From Candidatus Woesearchaeota archaeon (GTDB lineage: Archaea > Nanobdellota > Nanobdellia > Woesearchaeales > 21-14-0-10-32-9): 7,541 nucleotides of DNA. The notes under the pieces were generated by a model that saw only the letters and a list, made by a program, of their open reading frames with translations, was not told the origin of the DNA and made no database searches. Positions 1 through 4,943 of this stretch are shown here, one piece after another. Location: assembly GCA_003560545.1 (NCBI GenBank), contig PWLK01000110.1:1-7541 (forward strand). The letters run 5' to 3'. The position numbers and the translations under genes are program-made. Positions within the stretch are counted from its first letter, which is position 1. Every line of letters begins with the position of its first letter.

Positions 1-2
1 CG

Positions 3-119
3 CGCTTGGACGCATTACAGTCAAATTTAGACTTAAAAATAACGAGGCTGGAATCAGAAATAAAATGGTCAGGCATTAATGAATCCAACAATTTTATTGT
101 TATTCAAAAAAAGGTATGA
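3..119 (+). CDS. C-terminal tail of an unidentified coiled-coil protein (5' truncated)
   Basis: Frame 3 is open from the window edge to a TGA at 117-119 and gives the last 38 residues of a protein. The visible part has hydrophobic residues at heptad-like spacing (LDALQSNLDLKITRLESEI), suggesting the end of an amphipathic or coiled-coil helix, and then a short polar tail ending QKKV. The TGA overlaps an ATG at 116-118 (ATGA), the arrangement of translationally coupled genes, which supports this frame over frame 2, which stops at about 78. The rest of the protein lies outside the window, so no function can be assigned. Confidence 0.55.
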   Translation, partial: RLDALQSNLDLKITRLESEIKWSGINESNNFIVIQKKV

Positions 120-124
120 TAAAA

Positions 125-319
125 ATGGTAAATACAAAAAATAAAGAGGATAAAACGCTGAAGAATAAGATGGAAATAATCGTCTGTATGCACTGCCATA
201 AAACTATAACAAGCCCTGAATTAGCTGGCTTGACATTGATATGCCCTCACTGCAAAAGATCGGTTAACGGCCAATATTATCTTTCACCATTTTACCCCAG
301 GGAGTTCGCCCTGGACTAA
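125..319 (+). CDS. Small double-CxxC zinc-ribbon protein
   Basis: This 64-residue protein has a lysine-rich N-terminus (residues 1-16) followed by two CxxC knuckles: C21-M-H-C24 and C40-P-H-C43, 15 residues apart. This is the layout of a minimal zinc ribbon binding one Zn2+. The stretch between them (SPELAGLTLICPHC) resembles the small zinc ribbons of the 'pxELAGkxvxCPhC' type found in many prokaryotic proteins. An alternative ATG at 116 overlaps the upstream stop codon. I prefer ATG 125 because AAGGT at 111-115 lies 9 nt ahead of it. It sits between a coiled-coil protein tail and a membrane protein, and its partner is unknown. Such ribbons bind nucleic acid or protein; which applies here cannot be read from the sequence. 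Confidence 0.75.
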   Translation: MVNTKNKEDKTLKNKMEIIVCMHCHKTITSPELAGLTLICPHCKRSVNGQYYLSPFYPREFALD

Positions 320-338
320 TAGAGAAAAGAAAAAACTA

Positions 339-345
339 GAGGTGG
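339..345 (+). promoter_or_regulatory. Ribosome binding site deciding the start at 351
   Basis: GAGGTGG lies 5 nt ahead of ATG 351. The in-frame GTG at 342 falls inside this Shine-Dalgarno sequence and is therefore not the start codon. Confidence 0.75.
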
Positions 346-350
346 TTTTT

Positions 351-1241
351 ATGGCTAAAGAAAAAGAATACGAGTATCATAAGCGTAACGAATATCCGGG
401 AGAAAGGGTTGCTGAGAAAAAAAGGGTTGCGGATAGGGAAGCAGAAGCAGAGAGAAAAGCTGATGTGAGAGTTGCAGAGAAAGGCAGGACTGAAGGATTG
501 AAGGCAAACAACAGGGTTGCCAGGAAAGGCAGGGAACACGACAAGCTCATGGATTCAGAGGTAGAAACAAGTACTCGAAGAGCTGCAAGGGTTAACAGGT
601 CAAGAAACTCTGCTGACACGATTGGAATAATTGTTTTTGCAGGAATAATTTTTATTATGCTTGGAGGAATGGCTTGGGGTTATAGTATTATACAACAGCA
701 AAACAAGGATATAACTTCCTTGAACTCACAAGTAGAATATATTATTGCTAACGGCGTACAATTTAGCGGTGATGAAAACAGGCAGGTCCAGCTCTACAAT
801 GATTTACTCGTAGCAACATCTGATGTCAACCTAGAAATTAAAGCATTAGAAGAATACAATAAGAGCTACTCTAATACTTACCAGTTATGTGCGAATTACG
901 CGGAACGGGAAAATAACGTTAATCACGCGTTGAACAGGTTTGCCGAGAAAAAAATTGTTTATTACAAGCAAATCGCTGTATTGTCTAACAAGCCTCACTG
1001 CGAGCCCAAAATAGACGCGATGAGTCTGGCTATAGCGGAAAGCAAAAACGCTGACGAGCAACTATTCGTACATAATATGCGTGGTTGTGATGAGATAACA
1101 GGAAATACATTTGGAGAGGGCAGTACTATTGCGAGTAGAGCATCATCTATGAATGAATGGGAAGTTGCATTTGATGAATCTATCGCAAAAACAAAAGCAC
1201 TCATTGACGCTGAAATGGAAGTTATAGCGTGCCTTGGTTAA
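351..1241 (+). CDS. Single-pass membrane protein with charged 15-residue repeats and a four-cysteine outer domain
   Basis: The protein has 296 residues and I do not recognise a family. Residues 1-85 are very highly charged and contain three consecutive 15-residue units, each starting R-V-A (residues 25-39, 40-54 and 55-69), with a partial RVAEKK at 19-24. One transmembrane helix follows at about 91-113 (IGIIVFAGIIFIMLGGMAWG). Positive charge just before the helix predicts that the N-terminal part is cytoplasmic and the rest is outside. The outer part (114-296) looks largely helical, with a coiled-coil-like start (QQQNKDITSLNSQVEYI) and cysteines at 180, 217, 246 and 294 that could form two disulfides. 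The terminal VIACLG resembles a lipobox but is at the wrong end of the protein. The RNA- or protein-binding role suggested by the basic repeats is only inference. Confidence 0.8.
   Translation: MAKEKEYEYHKRNEYPGERVAEKKRVADREAEAERKADVRVAEKGRTEGLKANNRVARKGREHDKLMDSEVETSTRRAARVNRSRNSADTIGIIVFAGIIFIMLGGMAWGYSIIQQQNKDITSLNSQVEYIIANGVQFSGDENRQVQLYNDLLVATSDVNLEIKALEEYNKSYSNTYQLCANYAERENNVNHALNRFAEKKIVYYKQIAVLSNKPHCEPKIDAMSLAIAESKNADEQLFVHNMRGCDEITGNTFGEGSTIASRASSMNEWEVAFDESIAKTKALIDAEMEVIACLG
423..557 (+). repeat. Three in-frame degenerate 45-bp repeats (15-residue R-V-A units)
   Basis: Units at 423-467, 468-512 and 513-557 encode RVADREAEAERKADV, RVAEKGRTEGLKANN and RVARKGREHDKLMDS. R-V-A at positions 1-3 is invariant. 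Position 5 is basic in all three, and units two and three share K-G-R at positions 5-7. The DNA has diverged more than the protein pattern. A 15-residue period fits a long charged helix. Confidence 0.6.
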
Positions 1242-1282
1242 ATGAGGAAAGTAAGAAATAGTTATGGAGGGAGAAAAACAAG

Positions 1283-1402
1283 ATGGCAAAAAAAAGTAGG
1301 GGTGGCAGGATGACTGCCGCGAAAAAAAGGGCGGCGAAGCGTCCAGGGGGCAAAGGAATGGTAAAAAATAGGCCTGCTGGAAAAAAGATAATGAACACTT
1401 AA
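1283..1402 (+). CDS. 39-residue lysine/arginine/glycine-rich basic peptide
   Basis: ATG 1283 is preceded by GGAGGGAG at 1266-1273, a strong Shine-Dalgarno about 9 nt away, and the frame ends at TAA 1400-1402. The product starts MAKKSRGGRMTAAKKRAAKR and continues with PGGKG and PAGKK motifs. More than a third of its residues are Lys or Arg, there are no acidic residues and there is no membrane segment. The composition resembles histone tails or the basic extensions of ribosomal proteins, so nucleic-acid or rRNA binding is plausible, but no family is recognised. It fills the gap between two membrane-protein genes in a series where each gene has its own ribosome binding site, which is the main reason to believe it is translated. 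Confidence 0.6.
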   Translation: MAKKSRGGRMTAAKKRAAKRPGGKGMVKNRPAGKKIMNT

Positions 1403-1430
1403 TTTTTTAGAATTTAGCAGTTTACGTCCT

Positions 1431-1439
1431 GGGGAGGTG
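1431..1439 (+). promoter_or_regulatory. Ribosome binding site deciding the start at 1446
   Basis: GGGGAGGTG ends 6 nt ahead of ATG 1446. The in-frame GTG at 1437 overlaps it and is rejected as a start codon. Confidence 0.75.
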
Positions 1440-1445
1440 TTAAAC

Positions 1446-1775
1446 ATGGCATTCGTAGCAGTACTAATAAGTTTTTTGATAAGCTTAGTCGTGTCAGCAA
1501 TCATAATTTATTTTGTTACAAGAGTATTTGGTGAGCACGAGGGATTCGGCACTGCGCTCTTGGCTGCGTTTATCGGTGCAATAATATTTGCGTTCGCATC
1601 ATACTTCATCGGAACGGGGTGGATTGCGGCTCTGATCGGCGGAATAGCTTGGCTTATTACTCTGAGTTCGTTGTATAACATTGGCTGGCTGAGAGCTTTT
1701 GTTATAGCTCTGATTATATGGGTATTTGCAACTATTGTCAGCTTGGTGCTGCCAACTGTTGCAGGTCCGCTTTAA
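1446..1775 (+). CDS. Four-helix integral membrane protein of unknown function
   Basis: This 109-residue protein is almost entirely hydrophobic. Helices are predicted at about 2-24, 33-55, 58-79 and 81-102, joined by short loops; the first loop is RVFGEHEGFG. Glycine and alanine are frequent in helices 2 and 3 (GTALLAAFIGAIIFAF, GWIAALIGGIAW), suggesting close helix packing. No catalytic or metal-binding pattern stands out; E30, H31 and E32 in the first loop are the only concentrated charged residues. It could be a small channel, holin-like or scaffold protein, but none of these is supported beyond topology. It lies 43 nt after the basic peptide and 31 nt before a microprotein gene, in the same direction. 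Confidence 0.8.
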   Translation: MAFVAVLISFLISLVVSAIIIYFVTRVFGEHEGFGTALLAAFIGAIIFAFASYFIGTGWIAALIGGIAWLITLSSLYNIGWLRAFVIALIIWVFATIVSLVLPTVAGPL

Positions 1776-1806
1776 AGAAAAAAAGTTTTTTGGAGGCGAG
1801 AAAAAA

Positions 1807-1905
1807 ATGAAAATTATTAATGGTAAGAAAGGGAACTTCATTTCACTCATTGGGGGAGTAGTAGTAATTGTGATTATTGTAATAGTCTTGTTCAGAGTAT
1901 TTTAA
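1807..1905 (+). CDS. 32-residue single-helix membrane microprotein
   Basis: ATG 1807 follows GGAGGCGAG at 1792-1800. The 33-codon frame encodes a lysine-containing N-terminus (MKIINGKKGNF), one hydrophobic helix at about 12-29 rich in Val and Ile, and a short tail RVF ending at TAA 1903-1905. Positive charges at the N-terminus predict N-in topology. The strong ribosome binding site, the clean membrane segment and the position in a same-strand run of membrane-protein genes support it as real. No family is recognised; bacterial single-helix microproteins of this size often regulate larger membrane partners, and its neighbours would be the first candidates. Confidence 0.6.
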   Translation: MKIINGKKGNFISLIGGVVVIVIIVIVLFRVF

Positions 1906-1937
1906 GGCTTAACAAAGGCTAAAACAGAGGTGTGTAA

Positions 1938-2141
1938 ATGGTGCTTGGAACTATAATATGGGTTGTTGCGCTTATAGCTGCTATATGGGTTATTTACGAT
2001 GTGCTTACAAATAATAGAAGGCTATCTACCGGCATGAAAATACTCTGGATAGTTTTCGCTTTATTTTTTAGTATAATTACAGCAATAATATATTACTTGG
2101 TTGGCAGGAATAACAAAGCTGACTTATTCAGTAAAAGATAG
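1938..2141 (+). CDS. Two-helix membrane protein resembling the PLDc_N domain
   Basis: The product has 67 residues, with helices at about 4-22 and 34-54. The second half (MKILWIVFALFFSIITAI then IYYLVGR) follows the pattern of the phospholipase D/nuclease N-terminal domain: a Trp-containing helix running into a Y-Y-L-V-G-R motif. In bacteria this domain forms the membrane anchor of cardiolipin synthases, but it also occurs alone in short proteins, as here. There is no HKD catalytic motif, so it is not an enzyme by itself. GAGGTG at 1927-1932 precedes ATG 1938. A role as a membrane anchor or partner subunit is inference. Confidence 0.7.
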   Translation: MVLGTIIWVVALIAAIWVIYDVLTNNRRLSTGMKILWIVFALFFSIITAIIYYLVGRNNKADLFSKR

Positions 2142-2180
2142 CAATCAACCCCGGCAAAGCCATAAAAGCGCTAGACAAAA

Positions 2181-2187
2181 AAGGTGA
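2181..2187 (+). promoter_or_regulatory. Ribosome binding site deciding the start at 2193
   Basis: AAGGTGA lies 5 nt ahead of ATG 2193. The in-frame GTG at 2184 is inside it. Confidence 0.7.
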
Positions 2188-2192
2188 AACTA

Positions 2193-2528
2193 ATGGCTAA
2201 AAAAGAAGACGGTTTTACAGGCATGCTGAAATATGTTTTAGAATACATTTCAGGCATTGTATCGTCAAGCGTGTTCTCTTCAGTAGCTGAAGGGACAAAA
2301 ATAGTTATGGGTATTATTGAGAAAAGACTGTTGTTGTTACAAAGAAAAATGCTCTTAAGCTTATCCTCATTTGTTATAATGGGCTTCGGTGCATTACTCC
2401 TGGTTTTCGCCCTTTTTTTCTTCATGATAGAAAATTTGGGGTGGAGTTACTCTGCGGCTTTCTTTGTGATAGGTATAATAATTATTTTTACGGGGATAAT
2501 ATTAAAATTAGTAGGGATTAGTAGGTGA
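2193..2528 (+). CDS. YqjE / holin superfamily III-like membrane protein
   Basis: This 111-residue protein has an amphipathic N-terminal helix region (residues 10-50) leading into two transmembrane helices (about 55-78 and 86-107). This is the layout of the Phage_holin_3_6 (YqjE, holin-X) family: a membrane-associated N-terminal helix, a basic stretch (EKRLLLLQRK, 43-52) and a hairpin of two helices. The family call rests on topology and on the next gene, which looks like YqjD; in enterobacteria yqjD and yqjE are adjacent. The TGA at 2526-2528 lies within the ribosome binding site of that next gene, so the two are probably translationally coupled. The function of YqjE is not well established, and true holin activity is not implied. 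Confidence 0.65.
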   Translation: MAKKEDGFTGMLKYVLEYISGIVSSSVFSSVAEGTKIVMGIIEKRLLLLQRKMLLSLSSFVIMGFGALLLVFALFFFMIENLGWSYSAAFFVIGIIIIFTGIILKLVGISR

Positions 2529-2533
2529 TAAAC

Positions 2534-2791
2534 ATGAAAAAAGAAAAAAATGTTGGTTTTAGAAATAAAACGCATGAGGGCGTTGACAAAGCAATAGATA
2601 AAGCAGAGCAAATGAGGGATAGTGGAAGGGAAAAGCTCGCTCAACTAAAGGAAAGAGCGATGATTATGCGGGATAACGTTGATGGGTACATAATAAGGAA
2701 TCCTGAGAAATCAGTTTTGATTGCTGCAGGGATAGGCGTAGTTGTAGGCGCAGTAGTTACCGCTGTAATAATGAAGAAGAAAAAGCGCTGA
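2534..2791 (+). CDS. DUF883 / YqjD-ElaB-like tail-anchored protein
   Basis: The protein has 85 residues. Residues 10-48 form a charged helix typical of the family (DKAIDKAEQMRDSGREKLAQ), then comes a V-D-x-Y-I-x-x-N-P-E-K-S motif at 49-60, a glycine/alanine-rich helix at 61-80 and a KKKKR end. The 'VDxYxxxNPxKS' signature before a C-terminal membrane helix is characteristic of the DUF883 group. E. coli YqjD and ElaB are described as inner-membrane proteins that bind ribosomes. GGTGAT at 2524-2529 is the ribosome binding site and contains the stop codon of the preceding YqjE-like gene. I chose ATG 2534 over the GTG at 2525 for that reason. Occurrence in an archaeon suggests either an old shared family or transfer from bacteria. 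Confidence 0.75.
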   Translation: MKKEKNVGFRNKTHEGVDKAIDKAEQMRDSGREKLAQLKERAMIMRDNVDGYIIRNPEKSVLIAAGIGVVVGAVVTAVIMKKKKR

Positions 2792-2818
2792 AAACCTTGT
2801 TTCAGGCCCGCTTTAGAA

Positions 2819-3733
2819 TTATCTTAAGAGTATGTTTTGCCTTCCGAGCAAGTCCTGAAATGAAAAGCCAAAATTAGTATTCATCAGCATTGCTTCCAGG
2901 AAGCCAGTTCTTCTCTCCTTCCTTGCAAGGCTTACATCCATTCCAAGCAACTCTTCCAGGTACGCTTTTGCTTCTACTTCCCCTCCGAAGTCATCTATCA
3001 AACCGATTTCCCTTGCTTCCAATCCCATGAAAAATATGCCTGTTCTTACAAGGTCCGCGTTTTCTCCTTCAAGGCCCCTGTTATTGATTACATCATCCGC
3101 AAAGAAATTATGCACTAAGTCAACCTTTTCCTGCAACAACAACTCCTCGTCCTCCGCTAATTCCTTGAAAGGGCTTCCTATTTCCTTGTATTCCCCTCCT
3201 GTAACCTCTTGGTATGTAACATTATACCTTTCGAGGAACCCGCTGAATTCAAGGTATGAAGCAAGCACTCCCACGCTTCCAGTCATAGATAACTCGTCCG
3301 CGAAAATATAGTCGGTGGCACTTGCTATCCAGTAAGCACCGCTCGCTCCCGTTTCTCTTATCACTGCCACGGTGGGCTTCTCAATTCCCTTGACTGCTTT
3401 CACGATTTCATGAGTCGCAACCGGCGTCCCTCCCGGGCTGTTGATCTCGAACATAATCGCGTGCACCCTCGGATTTTCTTCTGCTTCAACAATCCTGTTA
3501 ACCACATCCCTGGAACTCATAGTTGTTGCGAATAAGCCTTGGCTCATCCTGTCAGTTGTTATAATATTATCAATCTCTATAACTGCGACGTTACCCCTCG
3601 TCGTTGATGGCGTGCTGCTTATCCCTGCAAGAAGCACTCCTACTAGTAATACGAAGAAGAACACACCTACAACTACCATTGCGAGTATCGCTATCCACGC
3701 ATAACTTTTTTCCTTCTCCTCTTTTTTACCCAT
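2819..3733 (-). CDS. sppA: Signal peptide peptidase SppA, single-domain archaeal/Bacillus type (MEROPS S49)
   Basis: The enzyme cleaves leftover signal peptides in the membrane with a Ser/Lys dyad. The product has 304 residues: a lysine-rich N-terminus, one transmembrane helix at about 11-37, and then the ClpP/crotonase-type peptidase domain. The N-S-P-G-G loop is at 98-102, the nucleophile is probably S131 in GASGAYWIAS, and the general base is probably K183 in EYKEIGSPFK, matching the S and K positions of the Bacillus enzyme. TGSVGV (151-156) is also typical. The length fits the single-domain form rather than the two-domain E. coli protease IV. I chose ATG 3733, preceded by GAAAGGG. The longer frame from a TTG at 3781 would run through the promoter. 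It faces aIF1A divergently and converges with the DUF883-like gene. Confidence 0.93.
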   Translation of the reverse strand: MGKKEEKEKSYAWIAILAMVVVGVFFFVLLVGVLLAGISSTPSTTRGNVAVIEIDNIITTDRMSQGLFATTMSSRDVVNRIVEAEENPRVHAIMFEINSPGGTPVATHEIVKAVKGIEKPTVAVIRETGASGAYWIASATDYIFADELSMTGSVGVLASYLEFSGFLERYNVTYQEVTGGEYKEIGSPFKELAEDEELLLQEKVDLVHNFFADDVINNRGLEGENADLVRTGIFFMGLEAREIGLIDDFGGEVEAKAYLEELLGMDVSLARKERRTGFLEAMLMNTNFGFSFQDLLGRQNILLR

Positions 3734-3758
3734 AACCCTTTCTAGTAGTTTTTTTGGG

Positions 3759-3766
3759 TATAAAAA
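3759..3766 (-). promoter_or_regulatory. Probable TATA box of sppA
   Basis: Read on the - strand, TTTTTATA is centred about 29 nt upstream of ATG 3733, with a purine-rich GAAAACC just upstream as a possible BRE. That spacing would give a nearly leaderless sppA mRNA. The TATA box at 3784-3791 is the alternative and would give a leader of about 28 nt containing the GAAAGGG site. Confidence 0.5.
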
Positions 3767-3783
3767 GGTTTTCACACGCAATA

Positions 3784-3791
3784 TTTATAAA
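3784..3791 (+). promoter_or_regulatory. TATA box of aIF1A, possibly bidirectional
   Basis: TTTATAAA is centred about 27 nt upstream of ATG 3815, the classical distance for a leaderless archaeal transcript. No Shine-Dalgarno precedes the ATG (the upstream bases are TCTTCCTCTTC), which fits. The box is a perfect palindrome, so it could also direct transcription leftwards towards sppA. Confidence 0.65.
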
Positions 3792-3814
3792 CAACCATTT
3801 TATTCTTCCTCTTC

Positions 3815-4144
3815 ATGGCTTTTCAGAGGGATAATGCTTCGCAGGACGAAGTCGGAAGGGTAAGGTTGCCTCGTGGCAAGGAAGTGCTCGGTGTCTTAGA
3901 GAGCAGGCTCGGTGGTTCTCGTTGCGACGTACGATGCCTTGACGGGAAAACCAGGAATTGCCGTATCCCTGGGCGCTTGAAGAGAAAGCTCTGGGTCCGC
4001 GAAGGAGATATAGTATTGGTTGAGCCTTGGGAGCACGGAGGCGATGAAAGAGGAGATATCTTGTTCAAGTACAGGCCTGTCCAGGTTCAATGGCTTAAAA
4101 AGAAGGGTTACCTGGATAAATTGCAGGAATTGGAAGAATTCTAA
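3815..4144 (+). CDS. eif1A: Translation initiation factor aIF1A
   Basis: aIF1A binds the A site of the small ribosomal subunit and assists initiator tRNA and start-codon selection; it is the archaeal counterpart of eIF1A and bacterial IF1. The 109 residues match the usual size. A short N-terminal tail (1-13) is followed by the S1-like OB fold: V-R-L-P-R-G-K-E-V-L-G-V (16-27), C-L-D-G-K-T-R (41-47), IPGRLKRKLW (51-60), the conserved GDIVLVEPWE (64-73) and DILFKYRPVQVQWLKKKGYL (81-100). The I-P-G-(R/K)-x-(R/K)-(K/R) basic loop is the rRNA-contacting hallmark. The transcript appears leaderless. Its stop codon overlaps the lspA stop codon on the other strand. Confidence 0.95.
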   Translation: MAFQRDNASQDEVGRVRLPRGKEVLGVLESRLGGSRCDVRCLDGKTRNCRIPGRLKRKLWVREGDIVLVEPWEHGGDERGDILFKYRPVQVQWLKKKGYLDKLQELEEF

Positions 4145-4566
4145 TGTTTTTTCTTCTTGTATTCTTCTCTAAGAGTTAATATTATTATCATCGCCACGCC
4201 TACGAATAAGTACGCATCCGCGAAGTTAAACACCGGCCAGAACTTTAAGTCTATAAAATCAACGACGTAACCCCTGAAAACCCTGTCCAGGAAGTTCCCT
4301 ATGATCCCGCTTACTAAAAGTAATAACCATGTTTCTTTTCCCTTGAATTCTTTTCTGTAATACCACAACCCTATGAGCACTAAGACAGAAACCACGGCTA
4401 TTACGTAGTTGCTTCCTTCCAGTAACCCAAAGCTTATCCCTGTGTTCCTCACAAATGTTATTGCTATCAATCCAAAGTCATAATATTTTTCGTAGAACAA
4501 AATCTTCGTGGCCTGATCCAGGATTACGAGTAATAACCCTATCAAGTAGTATTTTAGGTGTTTCAT
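4141..4566 (-). CDS. lspA: Signal peptidase II (lipoprotein signal peptidase), bacterial type
   Basis: LspA is a membrane aspartyl protease that removes the signal peptide from lipid-modified prolipoproteins. The 141-residue product has four predicted helices and all the family signatures: D17-Q18 in helix 1, N41-T-G in the first outer segment, G-N91-x-x-D94-R95, and the catalytic pair D103 (VVDFID) and D117 (N114-F-A-D). The spacing from N91 to R95, D103 and D117 matches bacterial LspA, so it should be active. It is somewhat shorter than the usual 150-170 residues because loops and ends are trimmed. It starts 2 nt after the upstream gene and is the last gene of a three-gene operon. LspA is near-universal in bacteria but is not the general archaeal solution. 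Confidence 0.93.
   Translation of the reverse strand: MKHLKYYLIGLLLVILDQATKILFYEKYYDFGLIAITFVRNTGISFGLLEGSNYVIAVVSVLVLIGLWYYRKEFKGKETWLLLLVSGIIGNFLDRVFRGYVVDFIDLKFWPVFNFADAYLFVGVAMIIILTLREEYKKKKH
4147..4158 (+). terminator. T-rich terminator candidate after aIF1A
   Basis: TTTTTTCTTCTT follows the aIF1A stop codon by 3 nt. Archaeal RNA polymerase terminates at such T-tracts. On the other strand the same bases are the lysine codons at the end of lspA, so coding constraint alone could also explain them. Confidence 0.4.
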
Positions 4567-4568
4567 TC

Positions 4569-4943
4569 TTACCAGAACTTCTTCTGCTGTTGGCCTTGCT
4601 TTCTTTCAAGGGCTTCCAGCCTATGGCTTATATTAGCAACCTCTGAACGTAAAGCGTCAAGCTTTGCAATAATGATTTGCAAGTCCTTAGACATATCCCC
4701 TGAAGCCTGGTGCCCGCTTTGAGGATAGCTTTGCTGCTGAGGCACTTCCTGTTCGAAAGGATTTGAAAACTTTTGCGGCCTCTGATTCCCAAAGCTGTCA
4801 AAACTATCCCCTTGGTTTTCCATTCCAGGCATGTTAAGACCTGAATCCAAGTCGTCAAAACCCTTATCCTTATCCAGCCCCGTGGCTGGCTTAAAATCCG
4901 GTTCTTCTTTCTTCTTCCCGAACAAGCCTCCTAAGAAACTCAT
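4569..4943 (-). CDS. Disordered Pro/Gln-rich protein with a C-terminal coiled coil
   Basis: The product has 124 residues. Residues 1-10 (MSFLGGLFGK) could form a short amphipathic membrane-touching helix, followed by KKKEE. Residues 15-82 are low in hydrophobics and rich in Gly, Asp, Pro, Gln and Ser, so probably disordered. Residues 86-115 form a clear heptad helix (KDLQIIIAKLDALRSEVANI then SHRLEALERK). No enzyme motif is present; an adaptor or oligomerising protein is plausible. ATG 4943 overlaps the TGA of the upstream membrane-protein gene (ATGA), with GGAGGAT just inside that gene as ribosome binding site, so translation is probably coupled. lspA follows after 2 nt. It resembles uncharacterised short proteins common in DPANN genomes, an impression I cannot verify here. 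Confidence 0.8.
   Translation of the reverse strand: MSFLGGLFGKKKEEPDFKPATGLDKDKGFDDLDSGLNMPGMENQGDSFDSFGNQRPQKFSNPFEQEVPQQQSYPQSGHQASGDMSKDLQIIIAKLDALRSEVANISHRLEALERKQGQQQKKFW

Noticed and set aside
2..79. Frame-2 tail ending near 78 as the upstream gene
   Set aside because: Frame 3 runs further and overlaps the next start as ATGA, the typical coupled arrangement.
1224..1241. VIAC at the end of the 296-residue protein, similar to a lipobox
   Set aside because: A lipobox must follow an N-terminal signal peptide; this one is at residues 291-294 of 296.
2193..2528. Phage origin suggested by the holin-like topology
   Set aside because: No lysin, capsid, integrase or other phage gene is nearby, and the YqjE family is usually cellular.
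2819..3781. Longer sppA start at TTG 3781
   Set aside because: The extra 16 codons run through the TATA elements; ATG 3733 has a GAAAGGG site and a normal lysine-rich N-terminus before the membrane helix.
3823..4090. Two - strand frames opposite aIF1A
   Set aside because: They are shadows of a strongly conserved gene and have Ser/Pro-rich translations without family features.
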